DNA from: Haliclystus octoradiatus
Lineage: Eukaryota; Cnidaria; Staurozoa; Stauromedusae; Haliclystidae
Reading direction: 5' to 3'
Length of the DNA stretch: 64,000 bases
Assembly: GCA_916610825.1 (NCBI GenBank)
Contig: OU744451.1
Location: forward strand, 868,001-932,000
This document shows positions 44,612 to 55,085 of the stretch, piece by piece. Below the pieces are notes generated by a model. The model saw nothing but the letters and a program-made list of their open reading frames with translations. It was not told the DNA's origin and searched no databases. The position numbers and the translations under genes are program-made. Positions within the stretch are counted from its first letter, which is position 1, and every line of letters begins with the position of its first letter.

Positions 44612-45525
44612 AAATTTTGTGATGACGGTGGGTACTCGGATGCATTGGTTGCAACTATTAAGGATCGGTGTCATTCAAATTTCGGTGCCAAATACATGCT
44701 CTGCACTAAAGGGTTTAAAAAAATGTTCAAAGACAATCAAACGGATGTGAAGCTTTGCGAGTGAGTAAAATATGTCACATGATGTTATTAATCATTACTG
44801 AATTATAGATTTTTGTAATGTGATGAACAAAAGAATCGTACACGACTTGGAAAACTGAATATAGAAGTTTACAAGTTTAACTTACGCCAAACGTTCCTTG
44901 GACGTCCGTTGAAGTTTACTGGGAGTTTATTGAACGCTTAAATCAACTCTATTGTTGTAGAGATGAACTGCATAACGTTTCTGTAAACCATTGCCAAACA
45001 GAATAAAGGCTATCTGCAAATCATATCCTCGACAAAGACTTGCTACTGCCTCTTTCTGTGGGTATGCCATATTTCTATGTTGTGGACTTTGTAAAGATTA
45101 AAAGCATGAAAAGCAGTAACTCATTTTCTAAATCAAAGTCATATATAGTTATATTCCATATGTAAATAAAATGCAACCGTGAAATTCCTACATGAATCGA
45201 GGACGGCAAATATGCACAACGTGATGAATATATATATAATTTCCTTTGCCGTAGAGAATACAAGAAAGCCACGGAATGCATTGTTGAGCTGATGACAACT
45301 AATTGTGAGGGTGATGTCGCCAAGGAAACAATGGAATTAACGAAAAGATTCAACACAAACGCTGTCAATCCATTCTGTACTACTAGTGAAGGAGGGGCTG
45401 ATACGGATGCCATTTTAGCAGGCAGACTCCTATCGCCCCCGCCAAGTGGAGCAAGCACCGTTATCCTTCCCAAATTCCTTGGTTCTTTGCTAGCCTTTGT
45501 TGTTATGATGTGTATGATTTTATAA

Positions 45526-46715
45526 TCAGCAAATGCAATACAGAAGAACATGAAACTTGGAATCTAGTCTGATCATGCCACACGTCACTCTGAGCAGTAT
45601 ACTTATGTTACCAAGGCTATACCTAGACCATCAGTATAAGGCCTATACCTAGACCATGAGTCCAAGACCTATACAACAAGACACCTCTGGAGACAATTAT
45701 TATAGCTTCATCAATTATTTAATAAATAATATATCAATATACTTTTATTACAGGCTATAATATTGATTGCAGTTGATTAGAATATCATATGCCTCTATAT
45801 TGACATTTTATCAACTACCAAATGAATTTGTATGAGTATGGTATAATATGAACGAATCCTTATTAGGAGATGTAGAGTAAATTAACTAGTTACGATTTGA
45901 TTTTGATCAAACAATAAGCGCTAGCAATTGTTATGTTTCTGAAATATTCCCTTGCATCAAATTAATGATCAATAATAACCGAGGTATAATGGAGCATGTT
46001 TGTAATAGTCAAACAAGCTCAGTACAAAATGGGGAACTACTGCTAAGAAATATAGTAAAGTAATCTAATAGGCAAATTCCTGTCTCCTTGAGGATTTACT
46101 TGATCTCACAAAACAAGAATTCCCATCACGTGACAGGATCTAATCTAGTTGGTCTTTATCGTTTTGACCAATAGAAGACAACATGTGGTTTGTTTTCACA
46201 GCCGTCGCTAGAAATGTTGTTAATTGAGGGAGGACATAGAGGAGAATTTGCCGATAAAATAAAATTATTTAGATTGTATTTTGTTGATTTTAAGTGACTT
46301 TAAAATGTACCGAGGAAAGTAGTCATATATTCAGTTGGCGGCAAGTGACAATAATAAACTAAAAAGGTTTTGGGAAAGCTTTTGCTGTTATTAGAAATGA
46401 GCGTACAAATCTTATCCCGAACCTTACTAACGAGCGAGGAAGTAAGATTTTCAAGTAAGGTCTGCGAGCAGGATAGGACTTCTCTAGCTGTTGGTAACTG
46501 CTGATTATCGGCTCTAATTGTATCCATAGTAACATTGGAGACTAATCAGAGTGTTGTTGATTGCATGCTGAGAGAAATCAATTTCACATTTTGACGTTTG
46601 TTTGGGAAATCCAACGAAAGGCAAATCAAAACAGAGCTATCATTTCCGCATTGGGTTTATTCGGAAAAGGCGACATAATTCTACAACTGAGACATATCCA
46701 ATTGTCTGATAGAAA
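45526..46715. other. Intergenic between CYS2 and CYS3
   Basis: A short tandem motif (CTATACCTAGACCAT.., about 30 bp) repeats near 45610-45680. No gene is recognised. The last 100 bp presumably include the CYS3 promoter; no clear TATA box is seen. Confidence 0.4.
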
Positions 46716-49586
46716 ATGGCCTCTTCTCAATTTCTCTTTGTACAAGGTGAGTGTATGTCGACATTTTGTTTGATGAAACATAATTTACATGACAAATGAT
46801 CGAATATACCATGACAGGGTGTACATTATTTTGTTGTGTGGCTCGCATCATCTGCTCGTAATAGAAATCAAATGTAAAAGAATGAATCAGTAGATAAATT
46901 AATCATAAAAACGCATAAAATGATTAATTAATATAGAAGGGATGCGAATGCCTTGAGACATCAAGAACGCCAAATAGGACCTACTTCAATAACGGACTCC
47001 AAATGATCCCAATAATAATAAGACGGATAACTCATGACACAGATTAGAATTATACAGTAATTCACTCGGGACATTTGATTATTAAATCGATTTTTCAAAA
47101 ATACCCAGTTCTACCTCTTCATACCCCCGCCCTCTATCGTTCATGAATTACCCTCTTCCCTTCGCCTTGGCCTCCGTGGTACCCAACTCACTCCATTGTA
47201 TTTAGAGGACAATCCATAAAATACGAACGCAGTAAATGTTCCAATATTTGACACCCCCTCGCACTATATGCACCTGCTGCACGCTTCTAGATTATCCCCT
47301 TCAGCGATATCCCCTGGGGGTGACCCCACAGGAAGTTTTAAATTTACTTGCAAATTATGTCAATCAGAAACCCTATAAATGATGTTGTTTATTTTATCGG
47401 TGTCATATAAGCTATAATTTATTCCCAACACAAAATGTTTGTGTAAAGATCATAGCTGTAGATATGTAATTAGAAATGATCGCAGCTCCTATTTAACGAC
47501 TTTAGATTTATGCTTCAAATTCTCATTCGCAAATTTCAGTTCTTTGCAGTGCTCTACTTCTGACCTCTCGTTGTAACAGCCTCGAATCCAATCCAAAAGG
47601 TGAGACAAGAAATCAAAGGGCGATCATTCCGCCTCCGTCGTCGAGCAAAGTCGGCGATTGTACTTCTGAAATATTCAAATACAATGAAGTATCATGTGGC
47701 TTGTTGCTTTATAAACCTTACAGAAGTGAATCAAAATCTACAAATACATGCAGGTAGCCTCTATATATATATATATATTTATATTAGATATTATCTAATA
47801 GCAAAAAATAGTGCTCGATATCATTTGACAGAGCTAAATATAATAAAAGGAGTCAAAGACTGCACATTCATAATTGTTACTAATAGTTTCATGCTTACGC
47901 AATCATCAGACAAATAATCGAAATATTTAGTATATTTTGTCTGATGATTGCGTAAGCATGAAACTATTAGTAACGATTATGAATGTGTAGTCTTTGACTC
48001 CTTTTATTATTAATATATTTATATAATGAATCTATTATTTGTTTAGCTGCCTGCTTAAGTAATAGGAGAAAACAATTTAGTTATGGTAATAAATCTGACG
48101 GCCGAAGATAATTACCTTGATATACCCTGACAGTGATCTTTCTAGATTACACGAGAAAAGGATGTCAAAAGATTATGAGAATCCAAACACTGATTTTTCT
48201 TTGAATTATGAATGATATGTTAGTCGTTGTGGTCATTTATCTACCTATCCTTAGAATTTGACAGAGGATATCTTAAAATGGTATAATTCCACAGTTTATT
48301 AATAATTAAATTATGCGGGATAATCTTTAGAGTCTTTCTTAGACATTTTTTTCACATTTTATATTAAAATAATGAAATAATTGATAATCATTTTTGTTCA
48401 CAGAGATCAAATTCCCTCCTATTTTGACTGCACGCGTGCTCTGTATCGAAAATGCATCGCTAACGAACGATTGGCTGATTTTAGCAGCAAAATGAACGAA
48501 GACAGCCTGATGACGACTAACTTTACAGAGGTTAGATTTGTTGTTATCGGATTCCTATTATCCTAAGATGTGATCCGATTATCATGGCTTGCCTTCTTTG
48601 TGTTTATAGACTTCTTGTGATAGTGGCGGCTATCCTGATCATGTGCCTTCTGAAACACAAGGGTTCTGCAACGTCACAGAATTCAAAACAGAATATTTGA
48701 AATGTATTCGAGATTTCCGCGTTCTATTTGCAAAGGATCATGGGGATGCAAGACTTTGTTTGTAAGTGTATTTTATGATTAGTTCAAATGATCTTATCTC
48801 CCAACAAATGCAAATCAATTTAGTACTGAATGCATGTATGTATGTTTGTCGTATATTTGTCGTATATTTGTCCTATAAATTTAACAGGCAAATACAGGTA
48901 GCAATTAGCTATACACTAACATGACAGCTTCAGTTAGAGGTATAATTTACAGAATAAGGCTACATTTTCAAGTGAAAATTGGAATGAGTAGACATATGGA
49001 GCTGATACAACTTCGTCATTAAAACTATTTGAATTATGCGTCGAATAATAAAAAGTATTTGTGGCAATCAATTGATCATTCAACTCTACTTAGCTGTTGA
49101 CTATGTTACTTCCGACTACGAAGGACGTAATCGGAATGTTTTTAAATAAAAAATGTTTCAGGCAGAAGGTCAACAGCACGGTTGAGGATCTTAAATACTA
49201 CGACAATGTCATTAAATATCCGCCCATACTCTAGCATTCAACGATTGTACATATTGATATTCTTTTTTTACCAATATTTTGTTCGTAGACCCATTAATTT
49301 TGTTTTTTAAATTTTTAGTGAATACGGCAAAGTGACAAACTGCGTTATCTCTGCCATGCATTCTCACTGTAGTGGTAAAGCAATTGATGAAAGTGTAGAA
49401 TTATCAAAGAGATTCAACGTCAATAGAATCAATCCGTTCTGCGCAAGAAGCCAAGGGGGAGCAGATGTTGATGTTATTTTAGCAGGGAAATTGTTAGACC
49501 CAGCTGATAGTGGGGCTAGTGTACCCTTGATATCTATGTTAACAATTAGCCTCTTAATGATGTTTGTGATGGCATATTTGTATTAA
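46716..49586 (+). CDS. CYS3: intact 12-cysteine, GPI-anchored protein of an unrecognised family
   Basis: Five exons with GT-AG borders: 46716-46746, 47540-47753, 48404-48530, 48610-48761, 49319-49586; 792 nt, 263 codons plus stop, in frame throughout. The start MASSQFLFVQ and exon 2 VLCSALLLTSRC form a signal peptide split by a phase-1 intron. A basic/proline linker (IIPPPSSSK) follows. Exon 2 gives three cysteines, exon 3 two (DCTRALYRKC), exon 4 four (SCDSGGYPDH.. to ARLC) and exon 5 three, with KRFNVNRINPFC. The C-terminus has small residues (DSGAS) then a hydrophobic 20-residue end, as in GPI-anchored proteins, so the mature form should sit on the outer cell surface. I do not recognise the domain; nematode-type 12-cysteine domains have a similar cysteine count but I cannot equate them. 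Exon structure matches CYS1 and CYS2, so the genes are tandem duplicates. Intron 2 carries hammerhead motifs. Confidence 0.85.
47873..47915 (-). ncRNA. Hammerhead ribozyme, antisense to CYS3
   Basis: Minus strand: stem I TTGT/ACAA, core CTGATGA, stem II TGC-GTAA-GCA, GAAAC, stem III ACT-ATT-AGT, A before the cut. Intact. Confidence 0.88.
47937..47976 (+). ncRNA. Hammerhead ribozyme, sense in CYS3 intron 2
   Basis: TTGT (47937-47940), CTGATGA (47941-47947), stem II TGC/GCA, GAA at 47960, stem III ACT-ATT-AGT, A at 47972; ACGA follows. Stem I has one G-U pair. Predicted cut 47972/47973. Confidence 0.85.
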
Positions 49587-49734
49587 AAACAATTTCTAAA
49601 ATTCACGACATTTTTTTTGCGTTAGATTGTACTGCATATGTGAAGAGTGAAGATAGTCATTAATTTTCCAAAACAATTGAATTTGACGAACTGTAATTAC
49701 GTTAACTTAGATCGACAACAACTGAGTAATGTCA

Positions 49735-50095
49735 TGGCCTGGCACCACTCTATGTACGAGATATTTTAATTGATTACTGCCCATCAAGATGTTTGAGATC
49801 ATCATCAAATAGTTTATTAACTGTTCAAAAAAGCAATTTGAAATCCTTTGGTGACAGAGCATTTTCGGTCATTGCTCCAATTTTGTGGAATAGCATTCCT
49901 GATGACTTGCGTAATTGCCACTCTATAACGATATTCAAGACAAAGTTTAAAACGTACTTATTTGGTATAGCCTATAAATAAATTATATATTTATGTTTAA
50001 AATTTCAACTATACATATATAATTTAATATAGATTTAGTTCAACAGAAAATGCACAGCGCCTAGAACACAACGATATAGGCGCTATATAAATGCC
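49735..50095 (+). mobile_element. 5'-truncated LINE (CR1/jockey-like), reverse-transcriptase C-terminus
   Basis: The frame from 49739 reads GLAPLYVRDILIDYCPSRCL, SFGDRAFSVIAPILWNSIPD and a final TIFKTKFKTYLFGIAYK with a stop at 49981. The FGDRAFSV..P.LWN.IP pattern is the standard C-terminal end of non-LTR retrotransposon RTs. A short 3' UTR (CGATATAGGCGCTATATAAA) leads into the (TTA)n tract. Only about 80 codons survive. Confidence 0.9.
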
Positions 50096-50745
<650 letters not shown>

Positions 50746-50984
50746 GTCTAGCTACCAACTCAAACAATACTATTGTTTTGGGGCTGCCTTACCGGCATGT
50801 AACTTTTTTTGACTACAATGCAAAATGAATGACCTTGATTTGTGACTGATGGCCAATACACTACATAATTTTTATTAGGATTTATGTCATGTATACATGT
50901 ATGTTATGATCAGTGGCTCTGATTCTCGCGAGTTTTTACATTCACTATAGGCAGGAAAACCACACCAATCAGCTGAAGTATCGC

Positions 50985-50992
50985 TATATAAA
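50985..50992 (+). promoter_or_regulatory. TATA box in front of the GGH2-like relic
   Basis: TATATAAA, 25 bp after CCACACCAATCAGCT, a block also present upstream of GGH2 (about 53761). It may still drive GGH1, whose ATG is 283 bp downstream. Confidence 0.45.
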
Positions 50993-50999
50993 ATCCTCA

Positions 51000-51114
51000 A
51001 ATTTCAGACCGACCATTAGTGGTATTTTGGAACGAGAATTACAGGTGATACCTTTCCACATTTGGTAAATTGCTCTTAAACAGCAGCGTCCTACGTAAGA
51101 TTTGTTGAAAGGGC
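51000..51114 (+). pseudogene. GGH: Truncated GGH2-like first exon
   Basis: TTTCAGACCGACCATTAGTG.. through TTTGTTGAAAGGGCTG matches GGH2 codons for FRPIIGILEQRITGD to VKFVESA (about 54110-54220), with small indels and stops. The ATG and signal peptide are gone, and the copy breaks off at 51114, where the upstream region of GGH1 begins. It shows that copy 1 once had the same two-first-exon arrangement as copy 2. Confidence 0.8.
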
Positions 51115-51274
51115 TGAAAAATATGAATCTACGGGTCCTGGGGTTGCGTGTGTGTCTTTGCGTGCACTCAAGCGAATAAAGCGCGTAATTATTCGATTGT
51201 GCAAATCCTCGATAATATCAAAGAATTTCAAAATGTATTTTATTATATTTGAGAAATTGAGATCAAACAAAATC

Positions 51275-52779
51275 ATGGACTTCACATTAAAACTGTTAAT
51301 TTATATTATATTGATTCATTGTTGCTTTAGTAAAAGTACAGTGAAAAAGAAGGTAGTTCCTCAGTTAAGGAATGATCGTCCAATCATTGGAATTGTTGCC
51401 CAACAAATTGATGATGGATTAAAAGGGTATAAAGATCGGGCATACATCGCAGCTTCTTACGTGAAATTTATTGAAAGCGCTGGTGGTAGAGCTGTACCGA
51501 TATTTACAAATCACACCGAGAAAGAAATCGGTGTAATTTTCAATTCTATAAATGCCGTTCTATTTCCTGGTGGAGGCGCACCGTTATTAAAATCTGGTTA
51601 TTACAAAACTGCGAAATTGTTGTATAATCTGGCAATAGAGGCCAATAAGAAAGGAGACTACTTCGCCATTTGGGGCACGTGTCTTGGATTCCAAACATTG
51701 CATGCAATCCGATTCGGTGGCGATTCTATTATCGAAAGAACGGATACCGTTGATTTGAGTTTAAAATTGGATTTTGCGAAAGATTTTCAGAAAAGTAGAT
51801 TATTCGAACATGCACCAGAACATATCATTGATATTTTGAAAAACGAAGAAATTACATACAACCATCATAAGCATTCCATTCAACCTATACAGTATAAAAA
51901 ACATAAACGTCTGGGTGATTTCTTTAGAATTATAAGTACAAATAAAGATAGGAAAGGCGTGGAGTTTGTTTCGACGACAGAAGGTTTGTATATTAACATA
52001 AATAAACTGATACAGAGTATACAGAGAGTACTGGGGGTCCGCTAAGGATGCATTTTTAACTGTTTGGCCGTGATTGACTATGATTGCGCAAACAGAAATC
52101 TTCACGCATGATTCTCATTTTGACCCACCAGATGTCTCTGTAGTCAGCAGTCGATGCTCTTTCGATTACAGTATCATGCCTCTCCATTTTCAACGGACAT
52201 CAAAATCATGCACTATTGTGTATAAGCTTCGTCGGCATTATAAATGACATCTGTATCAATTCTTCCTTATATCAAACCACTTCAAACGGAGGTCAACCTC
52301 GCATTATTTTCATCAGCACAAACTTGTGTCGGCTCCCACTTTCTACTGTTTGAATATTCAATATGTGACCGTGATAACATAGACCTGTGCCACATGCCCC
52401 TGTTCTTCACACGACCTGCGGCTGCTGCGTATAGGCGAGCGCGGGTACGTAGCGGAATAGTGGGCCTTGTGGAGCTAGGCTAGTGATAACAGAGTAACCA
52501 TTTTATTTTGGTTTGATTTTAGCTATTGATTATCCATTCTACGGCGTTCAATGGCATCCAGAAAAGAACCCTTACGAATGGACAACTTCAGAACAAATCA
52601 ACCACTCACCAGACGCAATAAGTACTGCGCAATACACCGCTAACTTCTTTTTATCAGAAGCAAGAAAAAATAATCATAAATTTGCAAGCGTTGAAGATGA
52701 AGCCAATAGTTTAATTTATAACTACTGCCCATACCTCACAATTGGAATTACTTATTTTGAAGAATTTTACGCATTTTAA
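51275..52779 (+). CDS. GGH: GGH1: gamma-glutamyl hydrolase
   Basis: Two exons, 51275-51983 and 52523-52779, joining in frame (g|ct, Ala 237) to 321 aa; human GGH is 318. It cleaves gamma-glutamyl tails from folate polyglutamates and works in lysosomes or outside the cell. Signal peptide MDFTLKLLIYIILIHCCFS, then RPIIGIVAQQ, a FPGG turn and the nucleophile Cys136 in WGTCLGFQ. HHK at about 209-211 holds the histidine equivalent to human His171, and exon 2 gives YGVQWHPEK with His248 and Glu250 of the class I glutamine amidotransferase-like triad. The end EARKNNHKF..SLIYNY is typical of GGH. The start is chosen because MDF begins the signal peptide and aligns with GGH3. AATAAA lies at 52920. It looks functional. 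Confidence 0.93.
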
Positions 52780-53209
52780 TTTATAGTTCGTAAACCGCGA
52801 GACAAAGTCACAATATCACGTTATCTGAAGACAACTATAGATGTCTCACGCAAATAATCCATCCGCAGGAATAATTCAATGTTTCACTCTTTAATATTGC
52901 ATTCCAATTAATCAATTCCAATAAAAGAGATCGAATACACCATCATGCACAAATAGATAAAGAGGCTACATTGATTGCACGCAGATTGATTGCACGTAGA
53001 CATATTGAACAACAACAATTAAGCGTACAACTCCTTTCAGGATTTGTTATCATGCAGAAGATTGACTTCGTTTTTAGCTTTATGTAACATCTGCCTATGG
53101 ATTTATTGACTCATGGTTATTAATAAAATATTAACAGAGTGTACACTCTTGTATGTAGATTGAAATTTTTTCCTGTCTACAATGCAAAACGAATGACGTT
53201 GATTTGTGA
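52780..53209. other. Downstream flank of GGH1
   Basis: Contains the probable polyadenylation signal AATAAA (52920-52925). A short direct repeat GATTGCACG(C/T)AGA is seen near 52973-52999. No gene. Confidence 0.5.
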
Positions 53210-53217
53210 CTGGTGGC

Positions 53218-53553
53218 CCCGGGGGTAACTTCCAATGAAGCTTCCATTGAGCTTCAACGGGGTCGTTCAAATGGAACTTTGACAGAATGACCATAAAAAA
53301 ATTGCACATGATGAAAAAGATACCCCAAATATATTTTTATGAATGGCAAATTCAACCAAAAAAAGGTAAAGAAAAAATTTCAGATGCAAAATTTCTTTTG
53401 CACCATGAAAAACTTGCAAAGGCGTCAAAAGGATACCTCAAAAAAAAACTTCTGACTAAGCATACCCAAAAAAATGTTTTATGGATGTTGAAAAAGGTAC
53501 CCTTTAATATTTGAACGTCCCCGTATACCCAAAGTATGGAAGTTACCCCCGGG
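53218..53553. mobile_element. MITE with CCCGGGGGTAACTTCCA ends
   Basis: A 336-bp insertion with 17-bp inverted ends (CCCGGGGGTAACTTCCA and TGGAAGTTACCCCCGGG) and an 8-bp duplication CTG(G/A)TGGC at 53210-53217 and 53554-53561. The paralogous block copy 1 has the empty site, GTGACTGATGGCCAATAC at about 50842, with a single CTGATGGC. An 8-bp duplication would fit hAT-like elements. The interior frame (75 codons) is lysine-rich low-complexity and not a gene. Confidence 0.9.
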
Positions 53554-53931
53554 CTGATGGCTATATACAATATAGAATGTCTACGATTTGTATCATGTGT
53601 GTAAATATTATGATCAGTGGCACGGACGATGGACAAATGGGATACACCAAAAAGCATCGTGCTCTAAGCAGCTCTACCGCTATATACGTAACTCGAATGT
53701 TCGTGTTGAATGAAAAAGCTCTGATTCTCACGAGTTTTTACATTCAATAATAGGCCGGAAAACCACACCAATCAGCTATAAGTCTCGCGTGTTCGTAAAG
53801 TATAGCATAACGTTATTAAACGCCCCGGTTGAACAGCACTCCTTTTTCAAAAGAATTCAAAGTATCCCCCGCTGTATTCAATGCATTGTGATCATTGATG
53901 TTTGAGATCACGAGTGCGTTTGAATGGCACA

Positions 53932-53939
53932 TATATAAA
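53932..53939 (+). promoter_or_regulatory. Probable TATA box of GGH2
   Basis: TATATAAA 91 bp before the GGH2 ATG, in CACATATATAAACAAACGCA. Confidence 0.6.
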
Positions 53940-54029
53940 CAAACGCAGACAGCAGATCTGATAGCAACCAGCTACGAAAAGAAGATAATCGACAACAACG
54001 TATACTCAATTTAAAAAAGGATCTACTAC

Positions 54030-54726
54030 ATGGCATGTAAAACTATATTATACATGATATTATGCAGTCTACCTCTCATATTAACACACCCTGTCACAAA
54101 ATCCTTTAATTTTAGACCGATTATTGGTATTTTGGAACAGAGAATTACAGGCGATGCATTTCCACATCATGTAAATAGCTCTTATATAGCAGCATCTTAT
54201 GTAAAATTTGTTGAAAGCGCTGGCGGGAGAGTGGTACCTATATTTACAAATCATACCCACAATGAACTAGTGCAATTATTCCGTTCAATTAATGGTGTTT
54301 TATTGCCTGGCGGAGCAGCTTCGATGATTACATCGCCTTATTATAAAACAGCCAGTGTTATTTTTGATCTCGCACAGAAGGCCAACGATATAGGAGACTA
54401 CTTTCCCATCTGGTCAACGTGCTTAGGATTCGAAACACTTCATGTTTTACGATCAAATGGCGACACATCTGTTTTATCTGAATGTGATTCCAATGACGTC
54501 AGCTGGCCCTTAAACTTCACTGAAGAAGTAACAACAAGTCGGTTATTTCACTCGGCAAGTAAATCATTGATGAAAGTCTTCCAAGAACAGGATATTGCTT
54601 ATAACCACCATCAGCAATGTGTTTATCCTGGTGAATACCTTAGGAAACATCAACTGAAAAACTTTTTCCGTATTCTGAGTACGAACCGTGATCTCCAGGG
54701 CAGAGAATTTGTGTCAACCATTGAAG
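54030..54726 (+). CDS. GGH: GGH2: gamma-glutamyl hydrolase first exon without its own second exon
   Basis: 232 codons plus one base, with a signal peptide (MACKTILYMILCSLPLILTH), RPIIGILEQR, LPGGA, the nucleophile Cys131 in WSTCLGFE and YNHHQQC with the active-site-region histidine. The donor at 54727 follows STIEG, exactly where the other GGH genes splice. The only sequence before the GGH3 start (54727-55085) holds no WHPEK exon. Splicing to 56504-56760, the GGH3 second exon, would be in frame and give 317 aa, so GGH2 and GGH3 could be alternative first exons of one transcription unit. Otherwise GGH2 is a broken gene lacking His and Glu of the triad. No disabling mutation is seen in this exon. 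Confidence 0.85.
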
Positions 54727-55085
54727 GTAATTATTTATTATGTATAATTACTTTGTTACATTTGACATAGATTTAACTCAATTATATAGTTACCTGACAT
54801 ACACATGTTTAGATTGAGAACGTAGAAAATTGCACGATCTTATAGTACATCGGATTTCGATCCGAGAATCAAATCAAGGATTCACAAATTCACACCGGCT
54901 ACATTAGATTCATCGAACGAGAACGAGGCGACGGTGAAAAATATGAATCCACGGGTCCTGGGGTTGAGTGTGTATCTTGAGGGCAGTCAAGTGAATGAAG
55001 CGCATAATTATTCGATTACGCAAATCATCGATAATATCAAAGAATTTCAAAATACGTTTTATTATATTTGAGATCAAACAAAATC

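Larger units (their letters stand above)
30184..45525 (+). pseudogene. CYS2: 12-cysteine GPI-anchored family gene with a one-base deletion
   Basis: Five exons: 30184-30214, 30672-30918, 36282-36407, 44612-44760, 45255-45525, all with GT-AG borders and the same phases as CYS3. Exon 1 (31 nt) starts MNIEMTSYIL and with exon 2 gives a signal peptide (LSCLLIATATYGAVDG). Exon 2 ends with three cysteines, exon 3 should have two, exon 4 has four (FCDDGGY.., ending KLC) and exon 5 has three plus KRFNTNAVNPFC. The tail GASTVILPKFLG.. is hydrophobic and fits a GPI signal. Exon 3 is 126 nt against 127 in CYS3: after TGCATCAAAGCC the second cysteine codon is one base out of frame and a TGA follows, so the gene looks disabled. 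An assembly error is possible because everything else is intact. Introns 2 and 3 (5.4 and 8.2 kb) are full of transposons. Function unknown. Confidence 0.78.
47775..48012. mobile_element. PLE-terminus palindrome in CYS3 intron 2
   Basis: Starts near (TA)n with TATTAGATATTATCTAATAG and GTGCTCGATATCATTTGACA, matching the unit ends of the 665-bp array. It then holds AATAAAAGGAGTCAAAGACT and a minus hammerhead, a short centre, a plus hammerhead and the complementary end. There is no coding sequence. It is a smaller cousin of the palindrome at 40018. Confidence 0.85.
50746..52870 (+). repeat. GGH duplication block, copy 1
   Basis: Landmarks shared in order with copy 2 (about 53150-56860): ATGCAAAATGAATGACCTTG, the CCACACCAATCAGCT element, a GGH2-like exon (here a relic), AATATGAATC(T/C)ACGGGTCCTG, a GGH first exon and a second exon. 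Copy 1 lacks the MITE and most of the GGH2-like exon found in copy 2. Confidence 0.85.

Noticed and set aside
51152..52045. A 297-residue GGH protein starting at 51152 and ending at 52045
   Set aside because: The first 41 codons precede the signal peptide and the last 20 read through the intron donor at 51984. The spliced form aligns end to end with known GGH.
53287..53514. Lysine-rich 75-codon gene
   Set aside because: It lies inside the MITE at 53218-53553 and is low-complexity.
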